Below, one piece after another: positions 53,984 to 64,000 of a DNA stretch of 64,000 nt. This stretch comes from an uncultured Prochlorococcus sp. (GTDB taxonomy: Bacteria; Cyanobacteriota; Cyanobacteriia; PCC-6307; Cyanobiaceae): positions 1 to 64,000 of the forward strand of contig CACFEJ010000003.1 in NCBI GenBank assembly GCA_902565305.1, read 5' to 3'. Numbering within the stretch: the stretch's first letter is position 1; each line of letters begins with the position of its first letter. The notes under the pieces are model-generated. The model did not search any database. It was not told the origin of the DNA and worked only from the letters and a program-made list of their open reading frames with translations. The translations under genes were made by a program, and so were the position numbers.

Positions 53984-55177
53984 TTAATTTGTCTTTATCG
54001 CCTCAGCTTGTTTTTTAGTCCAGGATGAAACACAAGGTATGCGCTTAAGATCACATCTATTGGAGTATTTTTTGGCAACTTCAACAACTTCTTCTAGTAA
54101 GCCATTATCAAGAGTCGTTGGGTTTAAACCTAATTCTATAAAACATTTATTATCAACAATTAGATCATTTTCTACCGCTTCATTCCTTGGATTTGGTAAA
54201 TAATTAATATCGGCTCCTGTGAGAGAAGCAACTTTTTTAGCTAGTTCTCCAACTTGATGACTCTCAGTCATTTGATTAAAGATTTTGACTCTTTCTCCAG
54301 ATTTTGGAGGATTTTCAAGAGCAAGTTGTACGCATTTTACAGAGTCTTTTATATGTATAAATGCTCTTGTTTGCCCGCCTGTCCCGTGTACACTTAATGG
54401 ATATCCAATTGCAGCTTGCATTAGAAATCTGTTTAAAACAGTTCCATAATCTCCGTCATAGTCAAATCGGTTTGTCAATCTAGGATCTTTTAAAGTTGCT
54501 TCTGTATTTGTTCCCCAAACAATGCCTTGATGTAAATCAGTAATCCTTACAAGATCATTTTTGTTGTAGTAAAGAAATAATAATTGATCTAAGGTTTTAG
54601 TCATATGGTAAACACTACCTGGACTTGCAGGGTGTAATATTTCTTCTTCAAATCGGCTTCCATCTGGTTGTGGAACTTCAACTTTTAGATAACCTTCTGG
54701 AATTGTTGCACCTCTATGTGATCCATATCCATAGACTCCCATTGTTCCTAAATGAACAACATGAATATCTAAATTACTCTCTACTATTGCAGCAAGAAGA
54801 TTGTGGGTGCCATTAACATTATTATCCACTGTATATCTTTTGGTGAAACTGGATTTCATCGAGTAAGGTGCTGCTCTTTGTTCTGCAAAATGGATCACGG
54901 AATCTGGTTTTTCATCAATTAGCAAATTTAGCAATTTTTGATATTGTTTAGAGATATCCATATTAAGAAATCTCATAGGCTTACCTCCAATCTCTTCCCA
55001 CGCAGAAAGTCTTTCTGTTATCGAAGCAATTGGAGTTAAAGATTCTACCTCAAGATCAATATCAATTTTTCTACGACTTAAATTGTCGACAATAATAACA
55101 TCATGATTTTGCTCTGCTAAATTCACCGCACAAGGCCAACCGCAAAAACCATCTCCACCTAGAACAATAACTTTCAC
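53984..55177 (-). CDS. sqdB: UDP-sulfoquinovose synthase
   Basis: VIVLGGDGFCGWPCAVNLAEQNHDVIIVDNLSRR, EQRAAPYSM, GTMGVYGYG. GTG start. Confidence 0.96.
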   Translation of the reverse strand: MKVIVLGGDGFCGWPCAVNLAEQNHDVIIVDNLSRRKIDIDLEVESLTPIASITERLSAWEEIGGKPMRFLNMDISKQYQKLLNLLIDEKPDSVIHFAEQRAAPYSMKSSFTKRYTVDNNVNGTHNLLAAIVESNLDIHVVHLGTMGVYGYGSHRGATIPEGYLKVEVPQPDGSRFEEEILHPASPGSVYHMTKTLDQLLFLYYNKNDLVRITDLHQGIVWGTNTEATLKDPRLTNRFDYDGDYGTVLNRFLMQAAIGYPLSVHGTGGQTRAFIHIKDSVKCVQLALENPPKSGERVKIFNQMTESHQVGELAKKVASLTGADINYLPNPRNEAVENDLIVDNKCFIELGLNPTTLDNGLLEEVVEVAKKYSNRCDLKRIPCVSSWTKKQAEAIKTN

Positions 55178-55348
55178 TCAGAACTCCAGAATTAAAAGAT
55201 TCATAATATATTTTATTAAATTACTACAGTGTGCTTCCACTTTGCGAAAAAACATTGTAAATAGTTTCAAATCTTCTTTCTTAATACGATAAATAAAAGC
55301 AAATAATCAATTTTTACTTTCTTTTTAAACTTTGCTAAATAAAGAGAA

Positions 55349-56143
55349 TTAGATAGATATGTTTTTTTCAGGCGAACTTGCTACTGCAAAGTCTTGTTTT
55401 TTAATTCTTCCTGCCAGAAAAGCTTGCCTACCAGCTTTTACACTATAATTTATCGCTTGAGCCATTAGAGGAGGATTTGCAGCTTGTGCTATTGCACTAT
55501 TGATTAAGACACCATCAGCTCCAATTTCCATAGCTTGAGAAGCTTCACTAGGCACTCCAATTCCTGCGTCAATTATTACTGGCACTTTTGCATTATCAAT
55601 AATTATCCTTATATTTGATAAATTTAACAAACCTTGCCCGGAGCCTATAGGCGAGCCCAATGGCATTACAGTTGCACAACCTATTTCTTCTAGTCTTTTT
55701 GCAAGAATAGGATCTGCATTGATATAAGGAAGTACAGCGAAACCCTTTTTTATTAGAATTTCGGCTGCTTTAAGAGTTTCTATTGGATCTGGTAGCAAAT
55801 ACTTTTTGTCAGGAATAACTTCTAACTTCACAAAATTATTTTCTTCTTGACCAGATAATTTTGCAAGTTCTCTACCTAAAATTGCTATTCTGACTGCCTC
55901 ATCAGAATTAACGCAACCAGCTGTATTAGGAAGCATCCAGTATTTTTCCCAGTTGATCTTTTCGAGTAAATTTTCTCCGGTCTGATCATTTTTAATTCTT
56001 CTAACAGCGACGGTTATAATTTCCGTTTCAGAATTTGACAAACTTTCCACCATATCTTGAGTAGATTTGTATTTGCCAGTACCAACCATTAATCTACTGG
56101 AAAATTGTTTTCCACCAATTAGTAAAGAAGAAGAATTGTCCAT
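55349..56143 (-). CDS. thiG: Thiazole synthase
   Basis: [65 protein letters not shown]. Confidence 0.97.
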   Translation of the reverse strand: MDNSSSLLIGGKQFSSRLMVGTGKYKSTQDMVESLSNSETEIITVAVRRIKNDQTGENLLEKINWEKYWMLPNTAGCVNSDEAVRIAILGRELAKLSGQEENNFVKLEVIPDKKYLLPDPIETLKAAEILIKKGFAVLPYINADPILAKRLEEIGCATVMPLGSPIGSGQGLLNLSNIRIIIDNAKVPVIIDAGIGVPSEASQAMEIGADGVLINSAIAQAANPPLMAQAINYSVKAGRQAFLAGRIKKQDFAVASSPEKNISI

Positions 56144-56145
56144 AT

Positions 56146-56703
56146 TTAGAATCCCTTATCTTTAATACCTTTATAAGGTTTATAATTGTTTCTTTTTTCT
56201 AACTCCTTACTTTTTTTAATTGCGGTTTTGTTTTTTGGATCTATCACCAAAACCTTTTTATAAGTTTCATATGCCAAATCGTACTCAAGTAAACGCTGTT
56301 GTGCGGATGCGAGGTTATTGAGGGCTATAGGATATTCTGGTAGTGATTTTATTGCAGTGTTATAGTGTTTGATTGCTTTCTTAAATTCATTTTGAGCAGC
56401 ATAAGAAAATCCTAAAGCATTATTTATTATCGCTTTGGCTTCTTCAGGTTCATTTTCATAATTTTCAATTGCTTTTAAAAAAGTTTTAGTAGCTTCAGAA
56501 TATAATCTTTTTTTTATCTGAATAGACCCAAATTCATATAATTCTGTAGCTTGAGTGAGAGAATCTAAACCTTTTTGCTCGAATTTTACTAAATTTAATT
56601 CTTCACTTCTTGTTTTTAGAAATTGTCTGAATACAAAAATAGAAACTATTATTAATACAACAAAAAGAATTATTAAATAAGATTGGAACGAAGATATTTC
56701 CAT
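56146..56703 (-). CDS. TPR protein (Ycf37-like)
   Basis: N-terminal TM helix plus TPR repeats ([37 protein letters not shown]). Confidence 0.75.
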   Translation of the reverse strand: MEISSFQSYLIILFVVLIIVSIFVFRQFLKTRSEELNLVKFEQKGLDSLTQATELYEFGSIQIKKRLYSEATKTFLKAIENYENEPEEAKAIINNALGFSYAAQNEFKKAIKHYNTAIKSLPEYPIALNNLASAQQRLLEYDLAYETYKKVLVIDPKNKTAIKKSKELEKRNNYKPYKGIKDKGF

Positions 56704-56740
56704 TATTTATATTTATTTTTTTAAATTATATTCTTTTTTT

Positions 56741-57088
56741 CTATTTACTAACGGAAGAAACAATTTTTTCAAAACACTTAGGATCGTTTAAAGCTAATTG
56801 AGCAAGCATTTTTCTATTTATAATAATTTCTGAATTTTTCATCCCATTTATCAACTTGCTATAGTTTGTCCCATTAATCCTGGCAGATGCGTTAATTCTA
56901 GAAATCCAAAGTCTTCTAAAATCTCTTTTTCTTCTTCTTCTATCCCTATAAGCATTACAAAGAGCTTTCATCACTCTTTGATTTGCTGTCCTGAAAAGAT
57001 TTTTGTTGCCGCCTCTAAAACCTTTCGCAAGATTTAAGATTTTGTTTCTTCTTTTTCTGGCTATGTTGCCTCTTTTTACGCGTGCCAT
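56741..57088 (-). CDS. rplT: 50S ribosomal protein L20
   Basis: [27 protein letters not shown]. Confidence 0.98.
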   Translation of the reverse strand: MARVKRGNIARKRRNKILNLAKGFRGGNKNLFRTANQRVMKALCNAYRDRRRRKRDFRRLWISRINASARINGTNYSKLINGMKNSEIIINRKMLAQLALNDPKCFEKIVSSVSK

Positions 57089-57116
57089 GAATATCTAATA
57101 AAAATTGTTTAAAAAT

Positions 57117-57323
57117 TTATGCGTATGGAATCATTAATCTTACATTATCAGCATCTCTTTCATCAACTACTGCTTTTGTTGATAGATGTCTTTTTAATTT
57201 TGAGCTTTTATGATCAAGTAAATGATTATGGAAAGCTCTTCTTCTCATGAATTTACCCGTCGCAGTAGCTTTAAATCTTTTGGCAGCTGATTTGCGAGTT
57301 TTTAGTTTAGACATTAAAGTCAA
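57117..57323 (-). CDS. rpmI: 50S ribosomal protein L35
   Basis: [33 protein letters not shown]. Start likely at MSKLKT, 3 codons into the listed ORF. Confidence 0.97.
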
Positions 57324-57405
57324 ATGTGTTTAATTAGAATAATCTAAACCTTTCTACGCATTGGTGCAAATTAAAGTCTTTAATTGATTAAGAAAGTTCT
57401 AAATT

Positions 57406-58944
57406 ATGAAACTTAAATTTTCTTTTTTGTACTTATTTTTTGGATGTATTTCTCTCTTTTTAATAAACATTAAATTTACTTCAAATGTCAAAGGAGAAGA
57501 ATTGCAAAAGGTTGAACTCAATAATGAAATTAAAAAAGGAAAATTTTTAATTGGTTTAAAGCAATATTTAGGCGGGGAGAATGACAGTTTTTCGAAAAAA
57601 AAGAAAATCAATTTTATCACTGATAAAGGCTTTTTAAATCTGATATCGTCCAACGGTATTAAACATAAATCAAAAGAGATTAATATTAGTTGGGTGGATA
57701 TACCCATCAAAAATCCAAAAACAATCGAAAGAATTGTTTTTGGTCCTTTTGCTAGCTATGAATCAGCCAAAAAACAAGCAGAGAAACTTAAAGATAAAGG
57801 ATTTAAGACGACTGTTGCTTACCCTAAAAATTGGGAAGTATGGATTCCATTTGAAGATGATCTTCCAGAGTTTGAATTAAAAAATAAGATTTCTAGAAAA
57901 ATAAAAAATTTTCAAATTACTCCTGTTCTAAGAAGTGAATATAGTCTTATGAAACTCGAAGGACCTATATATATTTATGCTCAAGAGGATATAAGAATAA
58001 ATGGTATCAATTTTGGCAAAAATTTTTATTTATTAAAAGATTTATATGGAACTTGGACATTAGTTCAAAAAATTGAATTTGATGATTATTTAGCAGGTGT
58101 TTTGCCTTATGAGATTGGACCGAATTCTCCTTTAGAAGCACTCAAAGCTCAAGCAGTTATTGCAAGAACTTGGGGAATATTTAATTCTGATAGGTTTAAT
58201 ATGGACAAATATCATTTATGTATCACCACTCAATGTCAAGTTTATAAACCTTCTAAAATTACAAATAAAAACGTGAAAAAAGCTATAGAGGCAACTTCAA
58301 ATTTAATTCTCACTTATAGAAATCAACCAATTAATGCTTTTTACCATGGTTCTAATGGTGGCGTATCTGCTACTGCAGGCGAGTCTTGGCAAATTCAAGA
58401 TTATTCTTATTTCAATTCAATCATTGATGGTTCTAAATCATTAAATAAAATTTTTAAACTTCCAATTACAAATGAATCTGTTTTAAATAATTTTTTTGAT
58501 TTTGATAAAGAACAGTTTTATGGGAGTAATCATTCTCTTTTTCGATGGAATAAGAAAATTTCTAGTCTTGAAATTAAAGAAAAGTTAATTAAAAACAAAC
58601 TTATAAAAATTAATGACGATGTTTTGGATATAAATTCTATTGAACGTGGTTCGAGTGGAAGAGTGACAAAATTGGAAATACGAACGGACAAAGTTAATAA
58701 ATCTATTGTTCTAATTAAAGATGATATTCGACGGGTTTTAAATTTTATACCTAGTAATTTGTTTACTATTAATAAATTAAGTGATGATTTATGGCTTTTG
58801 AGAGGAGGAGGCTTCGGTCATGGTGTAGGTTTATCTCAGTCAGGAGCAATTGAAATGGCTAAATTAGGATTTTCTTATGAACAAATATTGAATCATTACT
58901 ATCAAAAAGCAAGACTGAAAAAATTTGAGATATTGTCTCAATGA
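57406..58944 (+). CDS. SpoIID/LytB domain protein (N-terminal signal/TM)
   Basis: FDDYLAGVLPYEIGPNSPLEALKAQAVIARTW, FYHGSNGGVSATAGESW, GGGFGHGVGLSQSGAIEMA. Confidence 0.92.
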   Translation: MKLKFSFLYLFFGCISLFLINIKFTSNVKGEELQKVELNNEIKKGKFLIGLKQYLGGENDSFSKKKKINFITDKGFLNLISSNGIKHKSKEINISWVDIPIKNPKTIERIVFGPFASYESAKKQAEKLKDKGFKTTVAYPKNWEVWIPFEDDLPEFELKNKISRKIKNFQITPVLRSEYSLMKLEGPIYIYAQEDIRINGINFGKNFYLLKDLYGTWTLVQKIEFDDYLAGVLPYEIGPNSPLEALKAQAVIARTWGIFNSDRFNMDKYHLCITTQCQVYKPSKITNKNVKKAIEATSNLILTYRNQPINAFYHGSNGGVSATAGESWQIQDYSYFNSIIDGSKSLNKIFKLPITNESVLNNFFDFDKEQFYGSNHSLFRWNKKISSLEIKEKLIKNKLIKINDDVLDINSIERGSSGRVTKLEIRTDKVNKSIVLIKDDIRRVLNFIPSNLFTINKLSDDLWLLRGGGFGHGVGLSQSGAIEMAKLGFSYEQILNHYYQKARLKKFEILSQ

Positions 58945-58970
58945 AAATTAAGTAATTAAAATTTACTTTT

Positions 58971-60272
58971 ATGAGTAAGGGTTTTTATAAAAATAGAAGA
59001 TTGAAGTCGTTTATATTTCTTAGTGCTTGTTTTTTTATAGCTTTTATCCCTCATGCTTTCAATATCAAAAATTTCTTTTACATTATATCGACTCTTTCTT
59101 TTGTGATTGTTTTTTACGGTTCAATAGTTATTTCTAGAAATGTCAAAAGGAACAATGTTGTAAACATTTTAAGCAGAAGAATTAGTGATAAAGAGTTACC
59201 TGTGCTTGATATTTTAGTCGCAGCTAGAGATGAAGAAAATGTTATAGCAAGATTAGTTGAAAGATTATTTAGTTTAGATTATCCAACAAATAAATTAAAT
59301 GTTTACATAATCGATGATGGTAGCTCTGATAAGACGCCTTTAATTTTAGATCGATTAGCTAGACAATATGACAAGCTAAAAGTCATAAGTCGTTCTCCAA
59401 ATGCAGGAGGAGGAAAGTCAGGAGCTTTGAATTATGCCTTGAAGTTTACTCATGGTGAATGGTTGTTAGTTTTGGATGCTGATGCTGAATTAAAACAAGA
59501 TTCTTTGATAAGGTTATTTAGTTTTGTAGAAGAGGGTAATTGGTCTGCAGTTCAACTAAGAAAATCAGTAACAAATGTAAGTAAGAATTTTTTAACTTCT
59601 TGTCAGTCAATGGAAATGGCTATGGACGCAATCTTTCAATATGGAAGATTATCAGTTGCTGGAGTTTCCGAATTAAGGGGAAATGGCCAATTAATTAAGA
59701 AAGAAACATTATTGGCATGTGGTTCTTTTAATGAAGATACAGTTACAGATGATCTTGATTTGAGTTTAAGATTATTATTATCAAAATCTAGAATTGGAAT
59801 CTTGTGGGATCCTCCAGTTATGGAGGAAGCAGTTGAGAATTTAAATGCTTTATTAGCGCAAAGGCAAAGATGGGCAGAGGGGGGGTTGCAAAGATTCTTT
59901 GATTATGGAGATCAATTATTTACTAATAAAATTGATTATCTGCAAAAATTTGATTTAACTTACTTCTTCATCTTGCAATATGCATTGCCAATAATTTCTA
60001 TTTTTGATTTAATTTTCAGTATTGCTTGGTTAGATTCACCAATTTACTGGCCTATTTCATTTACAGCTTTTGTGTTATCTGGAATTGCGTTTTGGTACGG
60101 TTCCTCTTGTAAAAGCGAAGTACCAGTATTGCAAAAAAGCAATTTTTTGATGGTATTTGTCTCGGTTTTTTATTTATCACATTGGTTTTTAGTAATCCCT
60201 TGGGTAACAATAAAGATGTCTATTTTTCCCAAAAAGATACTTTGGCGAAAAACTATTCACACTGGAGTTTAA
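58971..60272 (+). CDS. Membrane glycosyltransferase family 2
   Basis: LDILVAARDEENVIARLVERL, YIIDDGSSDKTP, VLDADAELK, QRQRWAEGG (QxxRW). Confidence 0.92.
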   Translation: MSKGFYKNRRLKSFIFLSACFFIAFIPHAFNIKNFFYIISTLSFVIVFYGSIVISRNVKRNNVVNILSRRISDKELPVLDILVAARDEENVIARLVERLFSLDYPTNKLNVYIIDDGSSDKTPLILDRLARQYDKLKVISRSPNAGGGKSGALNYALKFTHGEWLLVLDADAELKQDSLIRLFSFVEEGNWSAVQLRKSVTNVSKNFLTSCQSMEMAMDAIFQYGRLSVAGVSELRGNGQLIKKETLLACGSFNEDTVTDDLDLSLRLLLSKSRIGILWDPPVMEEAVENLNALLAQRQRWAEGGLQRFFDYGDQLFTNKIDYLQKFDLTYFFILQYALPIISIFDLIFSIAWLDSPIYWPISFTAFVLSGIAFWYGSSCKSEVPVLQKSNFLMVFVSVFYLSHWFLVIPWVTIKMSIFPKKILWRKTIHTGV

Positions 60273-60273
60273 T

Positions 60274-62037
60274 TTATTCATCAAGTTCTATAATTTCTCC
60301 ATTAAAAAAATTTGCTAAGTTTTTTGAGCTATCATCATAAGTTTCCTCTTTAGATATTTTTGGTGATGAATTAGTTTTTGGTTCTATTTTTTTCAATGGT
60401 CGAAAATTATTGACTTCATTTTGGGTCATTTCTGGAGTATTTGTTAGGTTACTTTTATTTAAATTTTTGGTTGAGAAATTAAGTATTATTTGATCTCCAA
60501 ATATCTTTTTTACAGTATTTTCAATTATAACTTTTCTACTTTTAATCATATTTTCCCAGTTTGGAGATAATGCAATTGTTATTTTCTCCGAATCAAAACT
60601 TTCAAGTTCGGCTTGTTGTGAAAGTAACATTCTTGTTGATGGTAACTCTACTTTAGAAAGAATTAATTCCCATTTATCTTTTAAATTTTGTGATCCAGGA
60701 TTATTTTGGTTATTGTCAGAAATATTTTCAATACTTTCTTTTTTAGGAACTGCGAATTTTTCGAATTTTTCGTCTTTCTTTTCGATCAATTCATCGCGAG
60801 CTATCTTCTTTTTGATACTTGGTTTTTCACTTTCATTAGAAATGTTTTCTTTATTAAAAATTGCAATGTTTTTTCTACTTTCATGATTCTCCTCTGTCGT
60901 ATTATTTTTACTTTCTTGCTTATTTTTAAAACTATTTATCTCTTGATTACTTAGAAGCCCAGTTAAATGTATTTCAAACCAAAGCCTTGGATTATCACTA
61001 GATTTGATTTGATATTCAATATTTCTCAGATTATTATGCCAATTAATTATTGTTGATTTATTTATTGTTTTTGAGATTTTATCCAATTCATCTTGAAATT
61101 CATCAGACGTATAATAGAGATCTGAATATTTATTATTTGTAGTGTGTAATAGTAAATCTCTTGTTATATTTAATAATCCGATAATTATTTGAAGAGGTTC
61201 GTTTCCTGCATCATATAGTTGGTTGCAGGTGATAATTAATGACTCTGGATTATTCTCAACTAATGATTTAATCAGATTTGTTAATTCACTTTCAGATACT
61301 TCTCCTAGGAGGTTTTGGATATTATTAATTGTTATTCCTTCTGGTAAAAGATTCAATTGTTCAAGGAGGCTTTGTGCATCTCTCATCCCTCCATTAGATC
61401 TTTTTGCAATCATTTTTAAGGCCTGCTCTTCATATTCAATGGATTCTTTTTCGGCGATTTCTGATAAATGTTGAAAAATATCACTTGGGCTTATTCTTCT
61501 AAAATCAAACTTTTGGCATCTACTTTTTATTGTATTTAATACTCTCTCAGGATTTGTTGTCGCCAGGATAAATACAACTCTTGAGGGCGGTTCTTCAATA
61601 GTTTTGAGTAAAGCATTTGAAGCTGCCGTTGAAAGCATATGACATTCATCAATAACATATACTTTCCATCTCGCTTGAGTAGGTGCAAATCTCGCTCTTT
61701 CTATAATTTCTCTTATATTTTCTACTCCTGTATTTGATGCTGCATCTATCTCGATAATATCTAAAGCGCTCCCATCTGTAATTTGTCTACATAAGTCACA
61801 TTTACAACAAGGAGTTATCGTAGGTTGGTCGAATGCCTGGCAATTTAGAGATTTTGCAAATATTCTTGCACTTGATGTTTTTCCAGTCCCTCTTGGACCA
61901 TTAAAAAGATATGCAGGAGCAATTTTTTTTGTTAATAGTGCTTGTTTGAGTGTAATGGATATAAATTTTTGTCCAACCAGTTCGTCTAAGTGGTTTGGTC
62001 TATATTTTTGATGAAAAGGCTTATGTATATTTGGCAT
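60274..62037 (-). CDS. dnaX: DNA polymerase III subunit gamma/tau
   Basis: FHQKYRPNHLDELVGQ, LFNGPRGTGKTSSARIFAKSLNC, CCKCDLC zinc motif, DECHMLS. Confidence 0.97.
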   Translation of the reverse strand: MPNIHKPFHQKYRPNHLDELVGQKFISITLKQALLTKKIAPAYLFNGPRGTGKTSSARIFAKSLNCQAFDQPTITPCCKCDLCRQITDGSALDIIEIDAASNTGVENIREIIERARFAPTQARWKVYVIDECHMLSTAASNALLKTIEEPPSRVVFILATTNPERVLNTIKSRCQKFDFRRISPSDIFQHLSEIAEKESIEYEEQALKMIAKRSNGGMRDAQSLLEQLNLLPEGITINNIQNLLGEVSESELTNLIKSLVENNPESLIITCNQLYDAGNEPLQIIIGLLNITRDLLLHTTNNKYSDLYYTSDEFQDELDKISKTINKSTIINWHNNLRNIEYQIKSSDNPRLWFEIHLTGLLSNQEINSFKNKQESKNNTTEENHESRKNIAIFNKENISNESEKPSIKKKIARDELIEKKDEKFEKFAVPKKESIENISDNNQNNPGSQNLKDKWELILSKVELPSTRMLLSQQAELESFDSEKITIALSPNWENMIKSRKVIIENTVKKIFGDQIILNFSTKNLNKSNLTNTPEMTQNEVNNFRPLKKIEPKTNSSPKISKEETYDDSSKNLANFFNGEIIELDE

Positions 62038-62095
62038 TTATTTTTCATTAAATTAGAAAAATTCGGGATTCAATTAAAAAAATTAAACTCTAATT

Positions 62096-63463
62096 TTATG
62101 CAGACTCTTTAATGATTCTTTTTGATCCTGAAGGTAGTTTAACAATTTTAGATGAGAACAAATTATCTACCATTTTTTTCGTAATTGTGAATTCTTTTAC
62201 ATTTTCTTCAGAAGGCAAAGTGTACATTATGTCTAGCATTAGCTCTTCAATTATTGATCTTAATGCTCTTGCACCTGTTTTTCTTTTATATGCTTCATTT
62301 GCTATCGCTTCAACAGAATCAGGCTCAAATGATAATTCAACATTATCCATACTTAGCAAAGTTTTGAATTGCTTTACTAATGCATCTCTTGGTTGAGTCA
62401 AAATAGATTCTAAAGTTTCTTTAGTAAGACGATCTAATACAGCACAAACCGGAATTCTTCCAATAAATTCTGGAATTAGGCCATATTTCACTAAGTCATC
62501 TAATTCTAAATTTTTCAAGGAATCTCTTGGGTCTACTATTTTTTTTGTATCAACTTTGTTTTGATCTGAATTGGTGGTAAATCCTATAGAGTGTTTACCC
62601 ATGCGCTTTTGAACGATATCCTCTAAACCTATAAAAGCTCCCCCGCAAATAAATAATATCTGACTTGTATCAATTTGGATGCAGTCATGATAAGGATGTT
62701 TTCTTCCCCCTTGTGGTGGCACATTGGCAATTGTTCCTTCAAGCATTTTTAATAATGCTTGCTGTACTCCTTCACCAGAGACATCTCTAGTAATTGAAGG
62801 ATTTTCGCTTTTTCTTGCAATTTTATCTATTTCATCAATATAAATTATTCCTTTTTGAGCTAGTTCTACATTCATGTCTGATTTCTGTAGAAGTCTTAGA
62901 AGTATGTTTTCAACATCCTCCCCAACATATCCAGCTTCTGTCAAAGTCGTTGCATCAGCCACTGCAAAAGGAACATCCAGAAACTCTGCTAAAGTTTGCG
63001 CCAATAATGTTTTTCCACTTCCAGTAGGGCCGATGAGTAAAATGTTTGATTTTTGTAATTTAGTTGCTTGTGAATCTGTTGCATTGTTATTTTTACTATC
63101 TTCTTTAACTTTCCAAGCTAATCGCTTATAGTGATTGTATACGGCTACTGATAATATTTTTTTTGCAGATTCTTGTCCAACAACTTGATTATCTAGAAAA
63201 CTTTTAATTTCTAATGGCTTAGGAATTGAGGTTAATTCTAAAGGAACAGATTTTTTTGGATTATCAGTTGGTAATTTCTTTTTTACTTGCGGAGAGTTGT
63301 TTGTGTTCGCTTGATTATCAAGTAGTTCTTCATCGAGAATTTCATTACAAAGATCTATGCACTCATCACAGATATAAACCCCAGGACCAGCTATAAGCTT
63401 TCTTACTTGGTCTTGTGATTTACCGCAAAATGAACATTTAAGATGGGCGTCGAATTTAGCCAT
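62096..63463 (-). CDS. clpX: ATP-dependent Clp protease ATP-binding subunit ClpX
   Basis: [63 protein letters not shown]. Confidence 0.98.
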   Translation of the reverse strand: MAKFDAHLKCSFCGKSQDQVRKLIAGPGVYICDECIDLCNEILDEELLDNQANTNNSPQVKKKLPTDNPKKSVPLELTSIPKPLEIKSFLDNQVVGQESAKKILSVAVYNHYKRLAWKVKEDSKNNNATDSQATKLQKSNILLIGPTGSGKTLLAQTLAEFLDVPFAVADATTLTEAGYVGEDVENILLRLLQKSDMNVELAQKGIIYIDEIDKIARKSENPSITRDVSGEGVQQALLKMLEGTIANVPPQGGRKHPYHDCIQIDTSQILFICGGAFIGLEDIVQKRMGKHSIGFTTNSDQNKVDTKKIVDPRDSLKNLELDDLVKYGLIPEFIGRIPVCAVLDRLTKETLESILTQPRDALVKQFKTLLSMDNVELSFEPDSVEAIANEAYKRKTGARALRSIIEELMLDIMYTLPSEENVKEFTITKKMVDNLFSSKIVKLPSGSKRIIKESA

Positions 63464-63534
63464 CGATTATAAGTTTTTAAAAGTGAAAGGTGTTAAATAT
63501 TCCCTATTCACTAGGATTGCTTATAAATATCGAT
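63462..63534 (-). promoter_or_regulatory. Interrupted long-range inverted repeat covering the clpX start codon
   Basis: Minus-strand arms ATCGAT(ATT)TATAAG and CTTATAATCGAT; the second arm includes the first two bases of the clpX ATG. Confidence 0.5.
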
Positions 63535-63569
63535 TCGTCATCATATTCTTAAAAAATCAGTATTCCTTG

Positions 63570-64000
63570 TCACTTTTTGATAACTTTATCGATTAATCCA
63601 TATTCGACTGCTTCTGAGGGAGATAAAAAGTAATCTCTTTCTGTATCTTCATTAATTTTTTCTAAAGGTTGACCAGTATGTTCTGCCAAAAGCGAATTTA
63701 ATGTTTTCTTGAGAAAAAGTATTTCTTTAGCTTGTATTTCAATCTCTACTGCTTGACCTTGTGCACCTCCCAGAGGTTGATGAATCATAATCCTAGAATT
63801 AGGTAAGGCCAATCTTTTCCCCTTTGCTCCTCCAGAAAGTAGAAATGCCCCCATACTTGCTGCGACTCCAAAGCATATTGTCACTACATCAGGTGATATT
63901 TGTTGCATAGTATCGTAAATGGCCATTCCTGCAGTTACTGAGCCTCCAGGAGAATTAATATAAATTTGTATGTCTTTTTCTGGATCTTCCGCTTCAAGAA
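63570..64000 (-). CDS. clpP: ATP-dependent Clp protease proteolytic subunit, 5'-truncated by window edge
   Basis: [21 protein letters not shown] reads to the window edge; [21 protein letters not shown] active-site region; [15 protein letters not shown]. Confidence 0.96.
   Translation of the reverse strand, partial: LEAEDPEKDIQIYINSPGGSVTAGMAIYDTMQQISPDVVTICFGVAASMGAFLLSGGAKGKRLALPNSRIMIHQPLGGAQGQAVEIEIQAKEILFLKKTLNSLLAEHTGQPLEKINEDTERDYFLSPSEAVEYGLIDKVIKK

Noticed and set aside
62794-63131. Multiple overlapping plus-strand ORFs opposite clpX, and similar shadow ORFs in dnaK, acnB, gcvP and pyrG
   Set aside because: Antisense shadows of strongly conserved genes with biased, non-protein-like composition.

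Overview
The window is AT-rich, densely packed chromosome from a picocyanobacterium. Gene content, low GC and very short intergenic gaps suggest a high-light Prochlorococcus-like genome (inference from content; no search was run). Almost all of it is core housekeeping: uvrA (5'-truncated), sucrose-phosphate synthase, mraY, argG, rpsF, aroE, dnaK, purU, a ClC channel, acnB, DAHP synthase, a group-2 sigma factor, ppk, cobA, pabC/pabB, queC/queE, pyrG, aspS, gcvT, speB/speE, mazG, tRNA-Val(TAC), a HesB-like protein, valS, mnmG, dnaB, rplI, a desaturase, gcvH/gcvP, sqdX/sqdB, thiG, rplT/rpmI, a SpoIID-domain protein, dnaX, clpX and clpP (truncated at the window end). I see no CRISPR array, transposon, prophage structural genes or obvious defence island. 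The one accessory-looking segment is about 38.27-40.9 kb. It holds a T4 gp30-like ATP-dependent DNA ligase, two unlisted small same-strand ORFs downstream of it (33 aa and 50 aa, translated by hand), a small membrane-anchored protein upstream, and a divergent SprT-like metalloprotease. Other points worth checking are a dyad over a consensus -10 box at 47.05 kb, an inverted repeat that could sequester the clpX start codon, helical-phase direct repeats upstream of rpsF, and an 11-bp perfect inverted repeat upstream of tRNA-Val.
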